Below, piece after piece: positions 1 to 6,337 of a DNA stretch of 11,299 nucleotides. The stretch is taken from the NCBI GenBank assembly GCA_028875085.1, contig JAPPFU010000092.1, forward strand, positions 843-12,141. The letters are read 5' to 3'. This DNA is from Chloroflexota bacterium (GTDB lineage Bacteria > Chloroflexota > Dehalococcoidia > Lucifugimonadales > Australimonadaceae). The notes under the pieces were generated by a model. That model worked only from the letters and a program-made list of their open reading frames with translations. It was not told the origin of the DNA and did not search any database. Made by a program: the position numbers and the translations under genes. The stretch's first letter is position 1. Every line of letters begins with the position of its first letter.

Positions 1-171
1 CCGCGCTATAGGGGGGGGGGGGGAACGGCGTTCAAGGCCCGGGCGGCCCCGGCCCCTAACGGCGGCGGGGCCGGCGAACCCCCCGCCCCCCCCCATGGCG
101 AGTACGCGCCGGTAGCGGCGGGGTAAGCGGCGGCGAGCGCGCTCTAGAGCCGCGCGAATGAGGGAGCCACG
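1..171. other. Low-complexity gene-free leader of the window
   Basis: No gene is supported here. The stretch starts with a run of 13 G (11-23), continues through GGC/CCG-rich sequence and holds a C6-G-C9 block (79-94). Such runs at the edge of a sequence are often assembly or sequencing artefacts, especially poly-G from two-colour chemistry, so bases 1 to about 100 should be treated with caution. Nearer the gene, a perfect 10-bp palindrome, GCTCTAGAGC, lies at 141-150 and could be an operator for the downstream gene. No convincing -35/-10 pair is visible. Confidence 0.5.
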
Positions 172-1026
172 ATGAAATGCATCGCGGTGGACTGGTCAGG
201 GGCCGAAAGCGACGCGCTTCAACTGCAGGGTATCGCGCTAGCGATTGCCGAGGGCGGCTCCCTTACCCGCGTTACGAATGGCCTCGTCCGAGAGGAGGTC
301 ATCGGGCTGCTGATGCAGGAAATCAAATCGGGCGGCGAGTTGGCCATCGGGATGGACTTCGCGTTCTCGTTCCCAGCGTGGTATCTGCAACGCCGAAAAC
401 GGCAGAGGGCATCTGCCTTTTGGGAATTGGCAGCCAAAGAAGGCGAGACTTGGTTGGACGGCAACACGTGGCCCTTCTGGGGCCGGAAAGGTCGATACCA
501 AAAACGACCGGTGAGCTTGAATGCCTACTCCGAGTTTCGGAAAACCGACGACGACCTCCGCGATAGCGGCTTCCGCCCGCAGTCGGTGTTCAAAGTGTAT
601 GGAGCGGGCACCGTTGGAACCGGCTCTATCAGGGGCTTGCCCTTCCTGGCAAACCTGCGAAATGCCGGAGCCGCTATCTGGCCGTTCGATGCGGCATCGA
701 ACGGCCAGCCTATAGTGATAGAGATATACCCTCGCTATTTTTACACGACAGAGGGCATCAACGAGGTCATCAACAATGGGAAGATCACAGGACGCGACTC
801 TCGCCAGGCATACCTTGCGTCGGAGAAGTACAGGCATATCGAGCAACACTGGCGAGACTTCATGATTGGCAACGAGCATGCCTTCGACGCGGGAATCTCC
901 GCGCTTAAAATGAGCGCTCACGCCGCAGATCTCCGCAGCTTGCAACAAGACACTGATGCGCCCTACTCGCTGGAGGGGCGCATCTGGACGCCCCCTACTG
1001 GTAGCGAATCTTGTCCAGGCGGGTGA
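172..1026 (+). CDS. DUF429-like predicted nuclease (RNase H-like fold)
   Basis: A 284-residue soluble protein with no signal peptide or membrane segment. It shows the spaced acidic motifs of DUF429-type proteins, which are predicted to adopt an RNase H-like nuclease fold: VDWSGA with Asp7, GMDFAFSFP with Asp62, IEIYPR with Glu184, and FDAGISALKMSAH with Asp239. The end motif EGRIWTP (268-274) also resembles where such proteins usually finish; the last ten or so residues lie in DNA shared with glpX. The role of the family is unproven, so nuclease activity is inferred from the acidic tetrad. The start is well supported by GAGGGAG upstream of ATG 172. Base composition is lower in GC than every neighbour (721-780 has 28 G+C of 60), with codons such as AAA, ATA and TTT, suggesting acquisition from elsewhere. 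A perfect 31-base inverted repeat at 678-708 lies inside the frame. No functional link to neighbours is apparent. Confidence 0.75.
   Translation: MKCIAVDWSGAESDALQLQGIALAIAEGGSLTRVTNGLVREEVIGLLMQEIKSGGELAIGMDFAFSFPAWYLQRRKRQRASAFWELAAKEGETWLDGNTWPFWGRKGRYQKRPVSLNAYSEFRKTDDDLRDSGFRPQSVFKVYGAGTVGTGSIRGLPFLANLRNAGAAIWPFDAASNGQPIVIEIYPRYFYTTEGINEVINNGKITGRDSRQAYLASEKYRHIEQHWRDFMIGNEHAFDAGISALKMSAHAADLRSLQQDTDAPYSLEGRIWTPPTGSESCPGG
678..708. repeat. Perfect 15-bp-arm palindrome inside the DUF429-like gene
   Basis: The left arm CTGGCCGTTCGATGC (678-692) is the exact reverse complement of GCATCGAACGGCCAG (694-708), with a single G between. It encodes residues about 169-179 (around WPFDAASNGQ), just before the conserved IEIYPR motif. 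Arms of 15 bp are far longer than chance predicts in a window of this size. In RNA it would fold into a strong hairpin with a small loop; in DNA it could extrude as a cruciform. It may be a palindromic unit inserted into the gene or the product of a fold-back repair event. Confidence 0.85.
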
Positions 1027-2002
1027 AGTCGTGGACGGAGTCGATCCAGCGGAGCGTGCCGGAGCGCGAGCGCATAACCAAGGACTGCGTCGTTGCACCG
1101 TTAGAGGTGAAGCGCACGCCGTTCAGCACCTCGCCTGTGCTCGCCCCCGTCGCGGCGAAGAACACGTCCTCGCCGCCCACCAACTCGCCGGTGTCGTAGA
1201 CGCGGGCGAGGTCCACCCCCGCTTCCGCCAACTGCTCGCGCTCCTCGTCGGTGCGCGGCCACGCGCGGCAGAGGATAGCGCCGCCGGTGCATCGGATGGC
1301 CGCGGCGGCGACGTCGCCCTCCTGCGCGCCGCCGATGCCCATAAGCACGTCCACGCTGGTGTCGGGGAGGGCGGCCTGGATGCCCGCGATGACGTCACCG
1401 TCGGAGATGAGCTTGATGCGCGCGCCTGTGGCGCGAATCTGCTCGATGAGGCTCTGGTGGCGCGCGCGGTCGAGGACGATGACGGTGACCTCCGTTATCT
1501 TGCGGCCTAGGGCGCGGGCGACGGCGTTCAAGTTGTCGGCTACGGGCGCGTCGAGGTCGATGGCGCCGGCCGCCTCGGGGCCGACGGCAATCTTGTCCAT
1601 GTAGAACACGCCTTCGGGCACATGCATCATGCCGCGCCCCGCCATGGCGATGACGGAGATAGCGCCCGGCAGGCCCTTGGACAGCAGCGTTGTGCCGTCG
1701 ATGGGGTCAACGGCGATGTCCACGTCGGGGGGCGTGCCGTCGCCGATGCGCTCGCCGTTGTAGAGCATCGGCGCTTCGTCCTTCTCTCCCTCCCCGATGA
1801 CCACGACGCCGTCCATGCTGATGCCTTCGAGAGTGAAGCGCATGGCGTCTACTGCGGCCTGGTCGACGAGCTCCTTGTCCCCCATTCCCATGTGCTGGGC
1901 GGCGGCCATGGCACCCGCCTCGGTGACGCGCACCAACTCCATGGCGAGGTTGCGCTCGATGGGCTGGCGGGTAACGCCGGGGGGAGTGTGGGGTTGTGTC
2001 AT
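995..2002 (-). CDS. glpX: Fructose-1,6-bisphosphatase class II (GlpX)
   Basis: 335 residues, the usual length for GlpX. The enzyme is cytosolic, metal-dependent and removes the 1-phosphate of fructose 1,6-bisphosphate in gluconeogenesis; in some lineages it also acts on sedoheptulose 1,7-bisphosphate. Family motifs are all present in order: ELVRVTEAGA (22-31), VVIGEGEKDEAPML (67-80), the metal-binding DPIDGTT (99-105), and GIGGAQEGD (222-230) in the substrate-binding part. The ATG at 2002 is preceded by AGGAGC at a suitable distance and by a perfect TATAAT box on the minus strand. The gene is divergent from the 73-residue ORF, and its stop codon lies 32 bases inside the 3' end of the convergent DUF429-like gene, with no terminator between them. 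No catalytic residue appears to be missing. Confidence 0.96.
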   Translation of the reverse strand: MTQPHTPPGVTRQPIERNLAMELVRVTEAGAMAAAQHMGMGDKELVDQAAVDAMRFTLEGISMDGVVVIGEGEKDEAPMLYNGERIGDGTPPDVDIAVDPIDGTTLLSKGLPGAISVIAMAGRGMMHVPEGVFYMDKIAVGPEAAGAIDLDAPVADNLNAVARALGRKITEVTVIVLDRARHQSLIEQIRATGARIKLISDGDVIAGIQAALPDTSVDVLMGIGGAQEGDVAAAAIRCTGGAILCRAWPRTDEEREQLAEAGVDLARVYDTGELVGGEDVFFAATGASTGEVLNGVRFTSNGATTQSLVMRSRSGTLRWIDSVHDFTRLDKIRYQ

Positions 2003-2037
2003 GCCGCGCTCCTGACGGGCCGGGGATGGGCGGCGCG

Positions 2038-2043
2038 ATTATA
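2038..2043 (-). promoter_or_regulatory. Consensus -10 box of the glpX promoter
   Basis: Read on the minus strand the hexamer is TATAAT, a perfect match to the housekeeping -10 consensus. Transcription would start near 2031, giving a leader of about 29 bases with the AGGAGC ribosome-binding site. The -35 is poor: CAGACT at the 17-base spacing, or TTGGCA at 2065-2070 with an overlong 21-base spacer. Confidence 0.6.
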
Positions 2044-2056
2044 GCCGCGAGCGGTG

Positions 2057-2065
2057 TGCTAGTCT
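2057..2065 (+). promoter_or_regulatory. Possible extended -10 for the 73-residue ORF
   Basis: TGC followed by TAGTCT fits the TGnTANNNT extended -10 pattern and lies about 30 bases before ATG 2097. Transcription would start near 2072. It sits next to the divergent glpX promoter, so both could be served by one regulatory patch. No -35 is recognised. Confidence 0.3.
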
Positions 2066-2096
2066 GCCAAAGCGACTCCACGCAGCGGGAGAGGGG

Positions 2097-2318
2097 ATGG
2101 ACGCCGACCAGCGCCAGGCGCTCAACGCCGCCGTGCGCGCCTACGATCAGATGCGCAACACCGCCTTCCGCCGCTTCAGCGGCGCCGCTGACCGCGCGCT
2201 GCGGATGGAGACGGAGGAGGGCCGCGAGGCGCTGGACGCGGCTTGGCGGCTCTACGTGGACGAGATGCAAGAGGCGGGCGCCGGCCTCAGTCTCAGCCTC
2301 GAACGCCTGGGCCGCTGA
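2097..2318 (+). CDS. Small helical protein of unknown function (73 aa)
   Basis: The start at ATG 2097 has a good purine-rich ribosome-binding site (GGGAGAGGGG) directly upstream. The 73-residue product is rich in Ala, Arg, Glu and Leu, has no cysteine and no membrane segment or signal peptide, and looks almost entirely alpha-helical, with an aromatic YVDEM patch near residues 53-57. Third codon positions are GC-rich like the surrounding real genes, which supports coding. I do not recognise the family and assign no function. It is divergent from glpX and separated from the MFS gene by about 120 bases carrying palindromes, so it is probably transcribed alone. Confidence 0.6.
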   Translation: MDADQRQALNAAVRAYDQMRNTAFRRFSGAADRALRMETEEGREALDAAWRLYVDEMQEAGAGLSLSLERLGR

Positions 2319-2335
2319 CCCGGACAGCGCAGCGC

Positions 2336-2362
2336 GCGGCAGCCCTCGAGCCGCTCTGCCGC
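2336..2362 (+). terminator. Hairpin after the 73-residue ORF, possible terminator
   Basis: GCGGCAG (2336-2342) pairs with CTGCCGC (2356-2362) around a 13-base loop containing CTCGAG, beginning 18 bases after the ORF stop. There is no T run, so if it terminates transcription it does so poorly or with Rho. It may simply be GC-rich folding. Confidence 0.25.
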
Positions 2363-2367
2363 CCTAC

Positions 2368-2403
2368 TCCGTTCGACCTTCGATTCTCCTCAGGGCGAAC
2401 GGA
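2368..2403. repeat. REP-like intergenic palindrome
   Basis: TCCGTTCG (2368-2375) is the exact reverse complement of CGAACGGA (2396-2403). The body reads like the widespread bacterial extragenic palindrome in which TTCGA and CTCAGGGCGAACGG are separated by a variable centre. The resemblance is from memory and has not been searched. Such elements usually occur in many copies between genes. Its place between the 73-residue ORF and the MFS gene fits that habit. Confidence 0.5.
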
Positions 2404-2436
2404 AACCGCGCGGGCTGGTGGTAGCATGGCTAGCCC

Positions 2437-3735
2437 TTGAGCCGCCTTCGCTTCTCTACTTCGCTGCCCCATCCGCGCCGCATGTTTCACGGCTGGTGGA
2501 TCGTCGTGGGCACGTGGGCGATGCAGGCGCTCCAGGGGTCGCTCTTCTTCCTGTCGTTCGGCGCGTACGCCGATCAGCTCCAGGCGCACTTCGGATGGAG
2601 CCGCACGTCCATATCCGGGGCGTTCGCGCTAGCGCGGGTGGAGAGCGGACTGCTGGGGCCGCTGCAAGGATGGTCGGTGGACAGGTTCGGGCCGATGCTG
2701 AACATCCGCGTCGGCGTGGTGCTGTTCGGCGTGGGCTTCATGCTGATGAGCGCCATCCAAACCCTGTGGCATTTCTACGCCGCGTTTCTGCTGCTGGCCG
2801 TGGGCGCCAGTCTGGCGGGGTTTCTGACGCTGAACACCTCCGTCGCCAACTGGTTCATCCGCAAGCGGGCGATGGCGATGGGCATCGCCCAAACGGGCCT
2901 GGGCTTGGGCGGCGGCGCGCTGGTGATCGTGGTGGCGTGGATGCTCCAGGCGTTCGGATGGCGCGCAACCTTCCTGATCGCCGGAATCGCCATCCTCGCC
3001 ATCGGCCTGCCCCTGTCGTCGCTGTTCGTCCATCGCCCCGAAGATCGCGGACAACTGCCCGACGGCGCGGCCAAGGAGGAGCGGGCGGTAGGCGCAGGAG
3101 GCGGCGCACGGTTAGCCGAGGACGACTTCCTGTTGCGGGAGGCGGTGCGCGACCCCTCCTTCTGGTTCATCTCCATCGGCCACGGCGCCGCCTTGCTGGT
3201 GGTGTCGAGCATTCAGGTGCACCTGGTGCTCCATCTGCGCGACCTGGGATGGAGCCTGACCAGCGCGGCATCGCTCGTTACGGCGCTGACGCTCACCAGC
3301 ACGCTGGGTCAGTTGGGCGGCGGCTTCCTCGGCGACCGCTATTCGAAACGGATGCTCGCGGCAGCGTGCATGCTGGGGCACGCCCTGGGGATGCTGGCGC
3401 TTGCCTACGCCACCGCACCGACCGTCATCGTGGCGGCGGCGCTCCTGCATGGCCTGGCGTGGGGGACGCGCGGCCCGCTGATGACGGCCATCCGCGCCGA
3501 CTACTACGGCCGCCGCAACTTCGCCAAGGTGATGGGCGTCTCGTCGCTGGTGGTGCAGCTGGGGACGGTGACGGGGCCGCTGCTCGCGGGCTTCCTCTTC
3601 GACCAAACGGGGAGCTATCAACTGCCCTTCGTCATCCTCGGCGCGGCGACGGGCGTCAGCGCCGTCTTCTTCCTTCTCGCGCGCCCCCCGCGCAGGCGCA
3701 GTCCCCGGCCCGCGCCCGCCGCTCCAGGCGCTTGA
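2437..3735 (+). CDS. MFS transporter, monocarboxylate/oxalate-formate antiporter-like
   Basis: A 432-residue integral membrane protein with about 12 hydrophobic segments in two halves joined by a hydrophilic loop (about 199-235). It begins after FHGWWIVV, typical of the monocarboxylate/OFA-like branch of the major facilitator superfamily. The MFS motif A between helices 2 and 3 is GWSVDRFGP (78-86, Asp82-Arg83), repeated in the second half as GGFLGDRYSKR (295-305). Cargo is unknown; an organic acid is a reasonable guess from the branch. The start is uncertain: TTG 2437 is the longest reading, but ATG 2482 (MFHGWW) sits just before the conserved part, and neither has a strong ribosome-binding site. 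An extended -10-like TGGTAGCAT lies at 2419-2427. The tail after 418 is Arg/Pro-rich. The Rieske gene follows 87 bases downstream on the same strand, suggesting uptake of its substrate or export of its product. Confidence 0.88.
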   Translation: MSRLRFSTSLPHPRRMFHGWWIVVGTWAMQALQGSLFFLSFGAYADQLQAHFGWSRTSISGAFALARVESGLLGPLQGWSVDRFGPMLNIRVGVVLFGVGFMLMSAIQTLWHFYAAFLLLAVGASLAGFLTLNTSVANWFIRKRAMAMGIAQTGLGLGGGALVIVVAWMLQAFGWRATFLIAGIAILAIGLPLSSLFVHRPEDRGQLPDGAAKEERAVGAGGGARLAEDDFLLREAVRDPSFWFISIGHGAALLVVSSIQVHLVLHLRDLGWSLTSAASLVTALTLTSTLGQLGGGFLGDRYSKRMLAAACMLGHALGMLALAYATAPTVIVAAALLHGLAWGTRGPLMTAIRADYYGRRNFAKVMGVSSLVVQLGTVTGPLLAGFLFDQTGSYQLPFVILGAATGVSAVFFLLARPPRRRSPRPAPAAPGA

Positions 3736-3760
3736 CGCGCCGGGGCGCCCTGCGTATCGT
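3732..3760 (+). promoter_or_regulatory. Candidate sigma70-type promoter for the Rieske gene
   Basis: TTGACG (3732-3737, five of six to consensus) is followed after exactly 17 bases by TATCGT (3755-3760, four of six). The -35 overlaps the MFS stop codon. Transcription would start near 3767 with a leader of about 56 bases. The Rieske and midA genes could therefore be expressed apart from the transporter. Confidence 0.45.
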
Positions 3761-3822
3761 GCCTTGCATCCTGGCGCTCGCGGCGGGATAGGCCACCGCT
3801 CCGCGCCCGGGGAGGAGTGAGC

Positions 3823-5061
3823 ATGGCCGTCTTTGAGAAGCGCGAGAACGCGGCGTCGGCCTCTACCGACACCAGCGACACGCCCTACAACCGCGCGGTG
3901 CTGGGCTTCAGGAACTACTGGTACCCGGCGCTGCCGGAGCACGACATCGGCGGGCACCCCAAGCGCATGATTCTCCTCGGCGAGCCTATCGCCTTCGTCC
4001 GCCGCGGCAAGAAGGTGTTCGCCGTCCAAGACGAGTGCCCGCACCGCGGCGCTCGCATGTCCCTCGGCAAGGACGAGTTCCCCGGCACCGACACACTGGC
4101 CTGCCGCTTCCACGGCTGGACGTTCGACCTGCGCAACGGCGCGTGCGTCGCGGCGCTGACCGACGGCCCCGACTCGCCTGTGGTCGGCAAGGTGCGCATC
4201 CGCGTCTTCCCCACGGAGCAGCGCAACGGGGTGGTGTTCGTGTGGATGGGGCGGGGAGCGCCAGCGCCGCTGGAGGAGGACATCCCCGCGCTGCTGCTGC
4301 GCCCCGACGCGAGCTTGAAGGTGCGCTACCGCCAGGTCTACGGCAACTGGCGCCACCATGCCGAGGGCTCCGCGGGCGGCCACTTCTTCATGCTCCACCG
4401 CGACGCCATCGCGCTCCAGCTCCACAAGCTGGGGCAGGGCAACTCCTCCCACTCCTCCGAGCTCCAGGAACGCTGCCCCACCGACAATCGCATGTACCTG
4501 CTGGAGACGTCCAAGGACTTCAACTGGAAGCAGGAGTTCGGCAAGCTGGGCAGTTGGCCGCCGACGCGCCCGTGGCGCTTCATCCGCCCGCCCAACCGCC
4601 GCGCCGCGCGCGGCACCTCCACCGAGGTCGAGGGCATCAAGTACATCGGTATCTCCTTGCCGGGCTACCTGCGCGTGCGCCACTTCCCCAAGAACGGCGC
4701 CGTCTACTACGAGTGGTACATCGCTATCAACGAAGACCACTACCTCTACATGCAGGTCAGCGCGCACTTCCCGCGCAACATCCTCCACCGCGCGTGGGTA
4801 ACCCTCTGGTACAACCTGTGGGCGGGCCCGATGCGCAAGGGCCACTTCAACGACCAGGACAAGTCCATGGTGCGCGACAACACCAACTTCGAGAAGCGCA
4901 TGGGCCAGCACAAGCCCACGCCGCTCTACCAGCCCGACCTCTTCCCGCGCATGTGGATCGAGATGTGCAACCAGTACGCGCGCGGCGAGGGCTGGCTCGT
5001 TACCGGCAAGGAGGCGGCCGAGAGGGTCAAGACAGAGATCCCCGTCTACGCTGGGGGCTAG
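3823..5061 (+). CDS. Rieske non-heme iron oxygenase, alpha subunit
   Basis: 412 residues. The N-terminal Rieske [2Fe-2S] domain shows CPHRG (Cys72, His74) and CRFHGW (Cys94, His97). The C-terminal part carries the mononuclear iron site: NWRHHAEG (175-182), then His187 and His192 in H-x4-H spacing, with a likely third ligand Asp346 in NDQDKSM. Such enzymes use O2 and electrons from a reductase to hydroxylate or demethylate aromatic, steroid, amine or similar substrates; no reductase or ferredoxin gene is in view, so it must be supplied from elsewhere. Oddly, the Asp normally three residues before the first His is Ala184, and the segment appears one residue short; Glu181 might substitute. ATG 3823 is chosen over GTG 3817 because GGAGGAG at 3810-3816 is then correctly spaced. 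The substrate is not predictable. The MFS gene lies upstream and midA 22 bases downstream. Confidence 0.9.
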   Translation: MAVFEKRENAASASTDTSDTPYNRAVLGFRNYWYPALPEHDIGGHPKRMILLGEPIAFVRRGKKVFAVQDECPHRGARMSLGKDEFPGTDTLACRFHGWTFDLRNGACVAALTDGPDSPVVGKVRIRVFPTEQRNGVVFVWMGRGAPAPLEEDIPALLLRPDASLKVRYRQVYGNWRHHAEGSAGGHFFMLHRDAIALQLHKLGQGNSSHSSELQERCPTDNRMYLLETSKDFNWKQEFGKLGSWPPTRPWRFIRPPNRRAARGTSTEVEGIKYIGISLPGYLRVRHFPKNGAVYYEWYIAINEDHYLYMQVSAHFPRNILHRAWVTLWYNLWAGPMRKGHFNDQDKSMVRDNTNFEKRMGQHKPTPLYQPDLFPRMWIEMCNQYARGEGWLVTGKEAAERVKTEIPVYAGG

Positions 5062-5078
5062 GGAGGCCGCTCCCGTTT
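5061..5078 (+). terminator. Short hairpin plus T run between the Rieske gene and midA
   Basis: GGGAG (5061-5065) pairs with CTCCC (5070-5074) around GCCG, followed by GTTTT (5075-5079). This resembles a weak intrinsic terminator starting at the last base of the Rieske stop codon. With only 5 bp and four T it would probably attenuate rather than fully stop readthrough into midA. The same bases form the only nearby Shine-Dalgarno-like GGGAGG, which is too far from GTG 5084 to act normally. Confidence 0.35.
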
Positions 5079-5083
5079 TCGGC

Positions 5084-6283
5084 GTGGCGCGGGAGGCAAC
5101 GGGCGCTGAGGGCGAGGCGCGCAGGCGCATTGCCGATCGCGGGCGCATCACCTTCGCCGAGTTCATGGCGGTCGCGCTCTACTGGCCCAACGGGGGCTAC
5201 TACGCCTCAGCGCGCAATCCGCTCGGCGCAAGCGGCGACTTCTACACCTCACCCCACGTCCATCCCCTCTTCGGAGCGCTGCTTGCGCGGCAGGCGGAGC
5301 AGGCGTGGCGGTTGCTCGGCTCGCCCCCGGGCTTCGCGGTCGTCGAGGCAGGCGCGGGCGACGGGCGCCTCGCCGCCGACGTGCTGGCCGCGCTGCCAAC
5401 GCTCCGCTACTTGGGCGTTGACCTGCGCCCGCCTCCGGCGCGAGCGTTTGGGCTTGCGTGGGCGCTGTCCGCCGGGCTGCCGGTGCGCGGACTGCATGGC
5501 GTCGTGCTCACCAACGAACTGCTCGACGCCATGCCCGTCCACCGCGTCACGATGCAGGACGGCGCGCTGCGCGAGGTCTATGCCGCCGCCGGCGCCGGCG
5601 GCGCGCTGACCGCCGACCTCGGCCCACTCTCAAGCCCCGCCCTCGCCGCACGCCTGGACGCCCTCGGCGTCCGCCTCGGCCAGGGGCAGACGGCGGAGGT
5701 GAACCTTGCGCTCGGCGATTGGCTACGCAGTCTCGCCACTTCCCTCGAGCGCGGATGGGCGCTCCTGATCGACTACGGCCACGAGGCGCGCGACTACTAT
5801 GCGCCGTCGCGGGCGCGGGGGACGCTGCGCTGCTACTACCAACACACCGTGAGCGCCGATCCCTTCCGCCTGGTGGGACGGCAGGACATGGGCGCGCACG
5901 TGGAGTTGACGACGCTCAAACGCGAGGCGGCCGACGCGGGATTGGCCCTGGCGGGCGACGTGTCGCAGGCCGAATTCCTGCGCAACCTGGGTCTCGCCGA
6001 GGCGCGGACGCGCGTCCTCGCACGCTCCGGGCTGCGCCCCGCCGAGCGTCGCGCCAACGCGGACGCCGTCGATGCCCTCGCCGATCTGGACGGATTGGGC
6101 GGCTTCCGCGTCGTCGGCTTGGCGAAAGGGATAGGCAACGCGCGCCTGGCGGGCTTCGACCCCAGCACCGCCGACGGCCTCCTCCCGCTGCCGGAGCCGC
6201 CCCTGCTGACCGCCGCTCACCTTCCCCGCCCCGGCGCTCCGCCGCCGTCCGACCCGCTCTCCTGGGACGAACTGGCGCGGTAA
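5084..6283 (+). CDS. MidA/NDUFAF7-family SAM-dependent methyltransferase
   Basis: 399 residues, cytosolic. Family hallmarks occur in order: ITFAEFMAVALYWPNGGYY (22-40), GDFYTSPHVHPLFG (51-64), the SAM-binding glycine motif VVEAGAGDGRLA (87-98), NELLDAMPVHR (144-154), IDYGH (229-233) and QDMGAHVELT (267-276). The mitochondrial relative NDUFAF7/MidA methylates an arginine of the complex I subunit NDUFS2 during assembly; the bacterial target is not established, so a role in NADH dehydrogenase assembly here is inference by homology. The GTG at 5084 is the only upstream start that keeps the N-terminal helix; its ribosome-binding site is weak. The Pro-rich C-terminus (about 355-399) looks disordered. 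It lies 22 bases after the Rieske gene and may be co-transcribed, with a possible attenuator between. A perfect palindrome and the convergent HPP gene follow. Confidence 0.88.
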   Translation: MAREATGAEGEARRRIADRGRITFAEFMAVALYWPNGGYYASARNPLGASGDFYTSPHVHPLFGALLARQAEQAWRLLGSPPGFAVVEAGAGDGRLAADVLAALPTLRYLGVDLRPPPARAFGLAWALSAGLPVRGLHGVVLTNELLDAMPVHRVTMQDGALREVYAAAGAGGALTADLGPLSSPALAARLDALGVRLGQGQTAEVNLALGDWLRSLATSLERGWALLIDYGHEARDYYAPSRARGTLRCYYQHTVSADPFRLVGRQDMGAHVELTTLKREAADAGLALAGDVSQAEFLRNLGLAEARTRVLARSGLRPAERRANADAVDALADLDGLGGFRVVGLAKGIGNARLAGFDPSTADGLLPLPEPPLLTAAHLPRPGAPPPSDPLSWDELAR

Positions 6284-6288
6284 TGGCG

Positions 6289-6311
6289 GGGACAGGTTTG
6301 AAACCTGTCCC
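6289..6311. repeat. Perfect intergenic palindrome, REP-like or bidirectional terminator
   Basis: GGGACAGGTTT (6289-6299) and AAACCTGTCCC (6301-6311) are exact reverse complements around one G. It starts six bases after the midA stop and lies before the convergent HPP gene. Similar GGGRCAGGTTT/AAACCTGYCCC units occur, as I recall, as dispersed intergenic repeats in many bacteria; this is not searched. It could end transcription from both sides, although there is no T run. Confidence 0.7.
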
Positions 6312-6337
6312 TATGACGCGACACGCGGGGCGGGCGC

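Noticed and set aside
238..1098. Long minus-strand open frame opposite the DUF429-like gene
   Set aside because: The plus-strand frame carries conserved motifs, while the opposite frame is Arg/Ala-rich, without recognisable domains.
956..1510. Plus-strand frame opposite the 3' part of glpX
   Set aside because: Antisense shadow without motifs; glpX is unambiguous.
2426..2440. Five-codon frame (ATG to TGA) whose end overlaps the TTG start of the MFS gene
   Set aside because: Too short to support as a leader peptide, and the true MFS start is itself uncertain.
3112..5166. 684-codon open frame on the minus strand across the Rieske gene
   Set aside because: It is the antisense shadow of a GC-rich gene with intact Rieske motifs; the translation is low-complexity and extends into two neighbouring genes.
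5584..5603. 20-base perfect palindrome of CCG/GGC triplets inside midA
   Set aside because: It encodes an Ala/Gly-rich stretch in which GC-ending codons readily create such symmetry; low complexity makes chance likely.
4035..5609. 524-codon plus-strand frame overlapping the Rieske gene and midA
   Set aside because: An out-of-frame reading rich in Arg, Pro and Ala; the real genes in the other frames show full family motifs.
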